Shown here in pieces: positions 60,557 through 64,000 of a stretch of 64,000 bases of DNA (the stretch's first letter is position 1; each line of letters opens with the position of its first letter). A program made the position numbers and the translations under genes. Source of the DNA: Warburgia ugandensis. Lineage: Eukaryota > Streptophyta > Magnoliopsida > Canellales > Canellaceae. The stretch is from positions 63,903,495-63,967,494 of the forward strand of contig CP141127.1 in the NCBI GenBank assembly GCA_035236585.1, in the 5' to 3' direction. The notes beneath the pieces were generated by a model. It was not told where the DNA came from, made no database searches, and saw nothing but the letters and a program-made list of their open reading frames with translations.

Positions 60557-62035
60557 ATTTATCTCTTGATTGGCCCGCCTATGCATTCTCATCTTATCTT
60601 TTACAAATATCTATCAAAACCTTCCAATTATCCCTTGAAAATAACACTTTTAGTACAAAATAATTACTTTCTCCAATCGTGTGACTCTATATAGCTTGAA
60701 CGAATAACTCCCTTGGCTTTATAACTTGAATGGCTTCGCTTCCTTAGGTTTCCTAATTAGACTAGGAAACCTCATGTATGGCTCCAATTTTCATGCAAAG
60801 TGGTGGAATTGGATGGATTTTTTGGTCGGATCATTTTTTATACTTTTCATTACCTTCTTGCTTGCCTTGGGATCATTTTGAACCTTGATCATACTTTGAA
60901 ATGATGTCATTTAGGCTTTGGTTTGATATTTTGATCTTGATCTTCAATTCTCATCTTGATCAATCTTGACTTTGTGATTATCTTCTCAACACCTACAAAA
61001 GATTAAAAACCCTAATTTAGTCCTAGAAATTTATGATGATTCACATGCTTACTTTGGATTAGCTCCTAAGCCTACAAAATATAAAACTTTGGAATTATTA
61101 GGTCGAAGATGCATGTGTTACAAAATTATGGAAAAACCTTAGAAATAATACTATATTTGATAACATATGGGTTGCTAATTGGGTACTTTTTATACAAAAT
61201 TGAACTCTTATCACATGCCTAATGAGCATTTTGCTCATCTCAGCAAACATGCAAAAAATATGAAAAAAAATGAATGTCATTTTCGTAGGTAGTCACAATT
61301 GCATTTAGCATATGTAACAAGCCCTTAAACCCCTAGGTTACTCCCTAGTGGATGAGTTAAGCCTCATGAGGGTTTACAGTGAATAAAACTACAAAATTCT
61401 AGAAGGTGAAGTCTTTAGTTTATCTTAGAGAATTATAGTCCATTAACAATCTATTGACTTTAATAACATAAGAAAGATGAATGCAAAATTCTACAAGTTA
61501 TCCATGTACCAAAGCTATTTTATTATAGTATATATCTTCATATTTTATTATAGTTTATATCTCGAAGTGCATGTGTGTGTATACAGGCTACATAAAATAG
61601 GACTTCTAAATAATAATGCTAATCAAGACTTCTAAATAGTAATTTTTATTGCTCCATTACTTGCAAAGATGTCTTAACCACAAATTCTCACAAGTATAGA
61701 CTCAGAAATAAAGCTCCTAGAGAAATAGGTTCAAACAAATTCCTCTCATTATGTGACCCAATCCAAAGATACTAATAGTTCACATAATCTTATAACCACA
61801 ATTGAGATAAAGAAATGTGATATCTAAGAATAGATGCCATTACCAAGACCGGTAAAGGTATTTCACTTTAATTCCTTCTTATTTATATCCTTATTAAGGC
61901 TATCTTCTACCTTAAATTAATAGGTCTTTAGATAGGACAAAATGTAGGCCTATGTAGGGTTCTAAAAGGAAGGTGTATAAGGATTCAAAATTTTAAATCT
62001 GATTATAGGTCTTTAATGTATATTTGGGCACTTTT
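60557..62035 (-). mobile_element. Fragment of a D-type element: LTR start plus 3' UTR, inside the CACTA-like DNA
   Basis: On the minus strand an LTR beginning TGATAAGAGTTCA (61213) runs to 60557 and matches the first 650 bases of the D LTR (56500-57225), including the GAGTCACACGATTGGAG block. At 61214-62035 the D/B-type 3' UTR precedes it, with TTGCTCATCTCAGC in place of a good polypurine tract. Both ends are abrupt and abut ACTTTTAAAG repeats. At the left junction the D LTR itself reads CCTACTTTT, so the joint shares CTACTTTT with the repeat. Confidence 0.7.
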
Positions 62036-62039
62036 CTTC

Positions 62040-62362
62040 TTTTGGTGTAAAAGTGGGTACTTTAAAGTCGCTTTCTGGAAATGACTTTAAAAGTGGGGTA
62101 GGGTACTTTTAAAGTCATTTGTTGTAAATGACTTTAAAATTGGGGTACTTTTGAAGTTTTTTGTTGGAAACGCATTTAAAAGTAGGGTACTTTAAAAGTT
62201 GCTTGCTGGAAATGACTTTAAAAGTGCCCCACTTTTAAAGTCGTTTACTGCAAACTACTTTAAAAGTGGGGTACTTTTAAAGTCGTTTTCTTCAAACAAC
62301 TTTAAAAGTACCCCACTTTTAAATTCATTTACAACAAATGACTTTAAAAGTACCCCACTTAA
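62040..62362. repeat. Subterminal repeat array 2 (same motif as array 1)
   Basis: About a dozen further copies, here with GTGGGGTACTTTTAAAGTCG and its complement alternating, which would fold into long hairpins. It shares the motif with 60050-60556 but has different linkers (GGGGTAC, GTACCCC). Confidence 0.8.
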
Positions 62363-62954
62363 GTGATCGTTTTCCCCAACCCAACACACACAAAGAGAAG
62401 AAACTCAATGAGAAAAAATGGAGAAGAAGGGGAAGATAAAGGAGAAGGAGATGAGGGCCAAAAGAGAGAAGTGGGGAGCAATTGTTCTTGCCATAGAGTA
62501 GCCTCGCTTGTTAGAGAAGACACGTCATGCCAGCAAGCAGAGGAAGAAGGGTTTTGGTGCCAGAGTTTGTAGGCCATTGATGGAGGAAACGATTGCTCAG
62601 ATCTCTAATTCGAGCCAATCATCTCACTGAACATGAAGGGCCTAACTTACAGGTAAGATCTAAGAAAACCCAGATCTTGATTTGAGTGGTTCAAGTGTAC
62701 TTATGTTTCAATCATATATCTAGATCTTCCTTTCAAGCCTACATGTGGTTCAAGTGTGCATCTAGATCTTTCACAAGGTGAGTGTTCAAGGCTCACCAAG
62801 AACAACCTCTTATAAGCATGGCTTACAGCCATGGATCATCATGTTGTCGAAGGAGTTGTATGTAGAGCTAACAGAGTATTTTCCAATGGTGTCAAGGTTC
62901 ATATGATTTTATCCTTCTTCAAGTTAATTATCAAGGTATCATTAAGCAGTTATA
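62363..62954 (+). other. Exon-like non-repeat stretch after array 2
   Basis: A purine-rich leader is followed by a 69-codon open frame (62363-62572) rich in Glu and Gly with CHRVASLV near the end. Then comes TTACAGGTAAGATC near 62650, a good splice-donor consensus. I do not recognise a protein. It could be the 5' UTR or first exon of a CACTA transposase or a captured host-gene fragment. Nothing further is visible up to the LINE. Confidence 0.3.
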
Positions 62955-62969
62955 GCATGTGGTGATAAT

Positions 62970-63160
62970 TCTATTATTTCTTTCTTACAAATAAATATGC
63001 ATTTGTATATTAGTTTGTGAGGAATAAATGAAAATCATCTTCAGCTTCTTAAAATATGGCCACCCTTGCGTCAGGTAGCCAACCGGCAAGGGTGAAGTTG
63101 AAGATGATTTTAATGAAAATCATTTTCAGCTTTTTAAAAACTATGGCAACCCCAACATGA
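62970..63160 (+). repeat. Hairpin-forming leader repeats of the second LINE
   Basis: It ends one unit like that of the first LINE and follows it with a collapsed unit. In the collapsed unit, GAAGTTGAAGATGATTTT is separated by only AATG from AAAATCATTTTCAGCTT, so the two arms face each other directly. Between units, ACCCTTGCG and CGGCAAGGGT form a second short stem (63064-63092). Confidence 0.7.
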
Positions 63161-63161
63161 C

Positions 63162-64000
63162 ATGAATCAAAAATTGACATTCGCTCAAGCTAAGGCACTC
63201 CCCATAAGCAATGCCCTGCATCAGATCCCGGATGCGGTGAAAAATAAGCAAGGGCGGCTAGGGCGTTCTCCCACAAGCGACACGCTACATCGGATCCTGG
63301 GTGTAGTAAAAAATGGGCAAGGGCTGCTAGAGCGTCCCCTCAGAAGCAACGCGCTGCATCAGAACCCAGGTGCAGTGAAAAGTGGACATGGGTTCATACC
63401 ATGGAGGTCGAGAAAGGCAATAGTAAATATGGTATCTCCAAAACATAAGATTCGCATCACTACATGGAATATAAGGACACTGACAGGTAAGAGTATGGAG
63501 TTAGTAGACACAATGAAACGTAGGAGAGTCAACATCGCTTGTGTCCAAGAAACCAAGTGGAAAGGGGCTAAAGCTAGAAAAATAGATGGGTATAAATTAT
63601 GGTACGTAGGAAAGGAAAATAATAGAAATGGTGTAGGAATAATAGTGGATAAGGAATTAAAGGATAAAGTTGTGAACGTTAAAAGAATCAGGGATAGAAT
63701 TATAATAATAAAAATGATTCTAGGAGAGCAGATTATAAATATTATAAGTGCATATGTACCATAAGTAGGGTTACAAGATATAATTAAGAGAAAGTTTTAG
63801 GAAGATATGGAGGGAGTCATGCTAGAAATTCCCAACACTGAGGTGATATTTATAGGAGCAGACTTAAATGACCATGTAGGAAAAGATAAGGAAGGATATA
63901 ATAGAATACATAGAGGGTATGGTATAGGTGAATGAAACGAGATGGGGGAAAATATCCTCAATTTTGCTTTGTCATATAACCTATCCATTGCAAATACACT
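63162..64000 (+). pseudogene. Endonuclease domain of the second RTE LINE
   Basis: The 200-codon open frame (63162-63764) starts MNQKLTFAQAKAL, passes through three 23-residue repeats (about residues 14-80) and enters the AP-like endonuclease: TTWNIRTLTGK, QETKWKGAKA with the catalytic Glu, and GYKLWYVGKENNRNGVGI. It stops at TAA (63762-63764), where the family reads Gln. The same frame continues with two more stops (TAG near 63800, TGA near 63935) and GADLNDHVGK with the Asp-Asn pair. All three stops can be explained by single transitions. The RT is beyond the window. The enzyme nicks the target to prime reverse transcription. Confidence 0.85.
63195..63385 (+). repeat. Three in-frame 69-bp repeats at the LINE ORF start
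   Basis: Units begin near CCCATAAGCAATGCCCTGCA, CCCACAAGCGACACGCTACA and CTCAGAAGCAACGCGCTGCA, 69 bases apart. Each encodes a SNALHQxPxAVKxxQG-like segment of 23 residues. Preservation of the reading frame contrasts with the broken copy at 7118-7325. Confidence 0.85.

Larger units (their letters stand above)
59966..62954 (+). mobile_element. CACTA-type DNA transposon, left end, non-autonomous as far as visible
   Basis: CACTACTACA at 59966 is the terminal inverted repeat motif of the CACTA (En/Spm) superfamily. It sits exactly where E1 LTR sequence stops, and CAT (59963-59965) would be the 3-bp target copy. Directly inside are dense short repeats in both orientations, as in CACTA subterminal regions. 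The matching right terminal repeat is not in the window, so the right limit here is only the start of the second LINE. No transposase motif is seen. An alternative is a repeat cluster with a chance CACTA terminus. Confidence 0.6.
62955..64000 (+). mobile_element. Second RTE-clade LINE, 5' part (runs off the window)
   Basis: Same family as 6786-10180 and better preserved. It has the leader with hairpin repeats, the triple 69-bp repeat and the endonuclease, up to LSYNLSIANT at the window edge. The exact 5' end is uncertain. Confidence 0.85.

Noticed and set aside
60050-62362. Possible MITE cluster or CRISPR array
   Set aside because: Repeats are short, palindromic, in both orientations, with irregular spacing; CACTACTACA at the edge fits a CACTA element better.

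Overview
This window looks like intergenic heterochromatin from a repeat-rich seed plant, most likely an angiosperm; I cannot name the species. I see no host gene, tRNA, rRNA or CRISPR array. Essentially every base can be assigned to nested transposable elements: Athila/Tat-type Ty3-gypsy elements primed by tRNA-Asp, Tekay/Del-type chromoviruses primed by initiator tRNA-Met, RTE-clade LINEs and one CACTA-type DNA transposon. The sequence is AT-rich, and most visible disabling changes (in-frame stops, primer-site changes, lost catalytic residues) are transitions, as expected for old methylated DNA. The letters A, B, D, E, F, G and H are my own element names.

Left block, 1-31011. A minus-strand Tekay-like chromovirus (G) frames this part. 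Its left LTR reaches 13747, its degraded interior is 13748-16746 plus 27309-27717, and its right LTR is 27718-31011. Three elements sit inside it: A (1-6665, a non-autonomous Athila-type element), an RTE LINE (about 6786-10180) and H (16752-27303). H is the best-preserved element of the window. It is a complete minus-strand Tekay chromovirus with two LTRs of about 2.95 kb, an ATAAA target duplication, and recognisable gag, protease, RT, RNase H, integrase and chromodomain.

Middle block, 31012-34258. This is the 3' tail of an older Athila-type element (F): the end of pol, the 3' UTR and part of the 3' LTR. G lies inside the pol region of F, and D lies inside its 3' LTR. On this reading the whole window is inside F.

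Right block, 34259-64000. D is a plus-strand Athila-type element with recognisable but decayed gag, protease, RT, RNase H and integrase. Its 5' LTR is split by B (35111-44095, minus strand, perfect TAATT duplication). Its gag-pol junction is split by a solo LTR of a Tekay-like family (48530-51230). Its 3' LTR is split at 57225 by E1, another Athila-type LTR. E1 is split by a CACTA-type transposon starting at 59966. The CACTA-like DNA carries a fragment of a D-type LTR and is followed by a second RTE LINE (from about 62955) that runs off the window.

The most unusual point is that A and B lack any visible pol. They share with D the tRNA-Asp primer site, 5' leader and 3' region, but in place of gag-pol both carry the remains of the same acidic, Tyr/Pro/Gln-rich protein that I do not recognise. 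The likely reading is a non-autonomous family that used the machinery of D-like elements. Other points of interest are hairpin-forming repeats in the LINE 5' leaders, a triplicated 69-bp coding repeat at the LINE ORF start, and GA/CT microsatellites that expanded in only one LTR of a pair, just downstream of the TATA box in two unrelated families.
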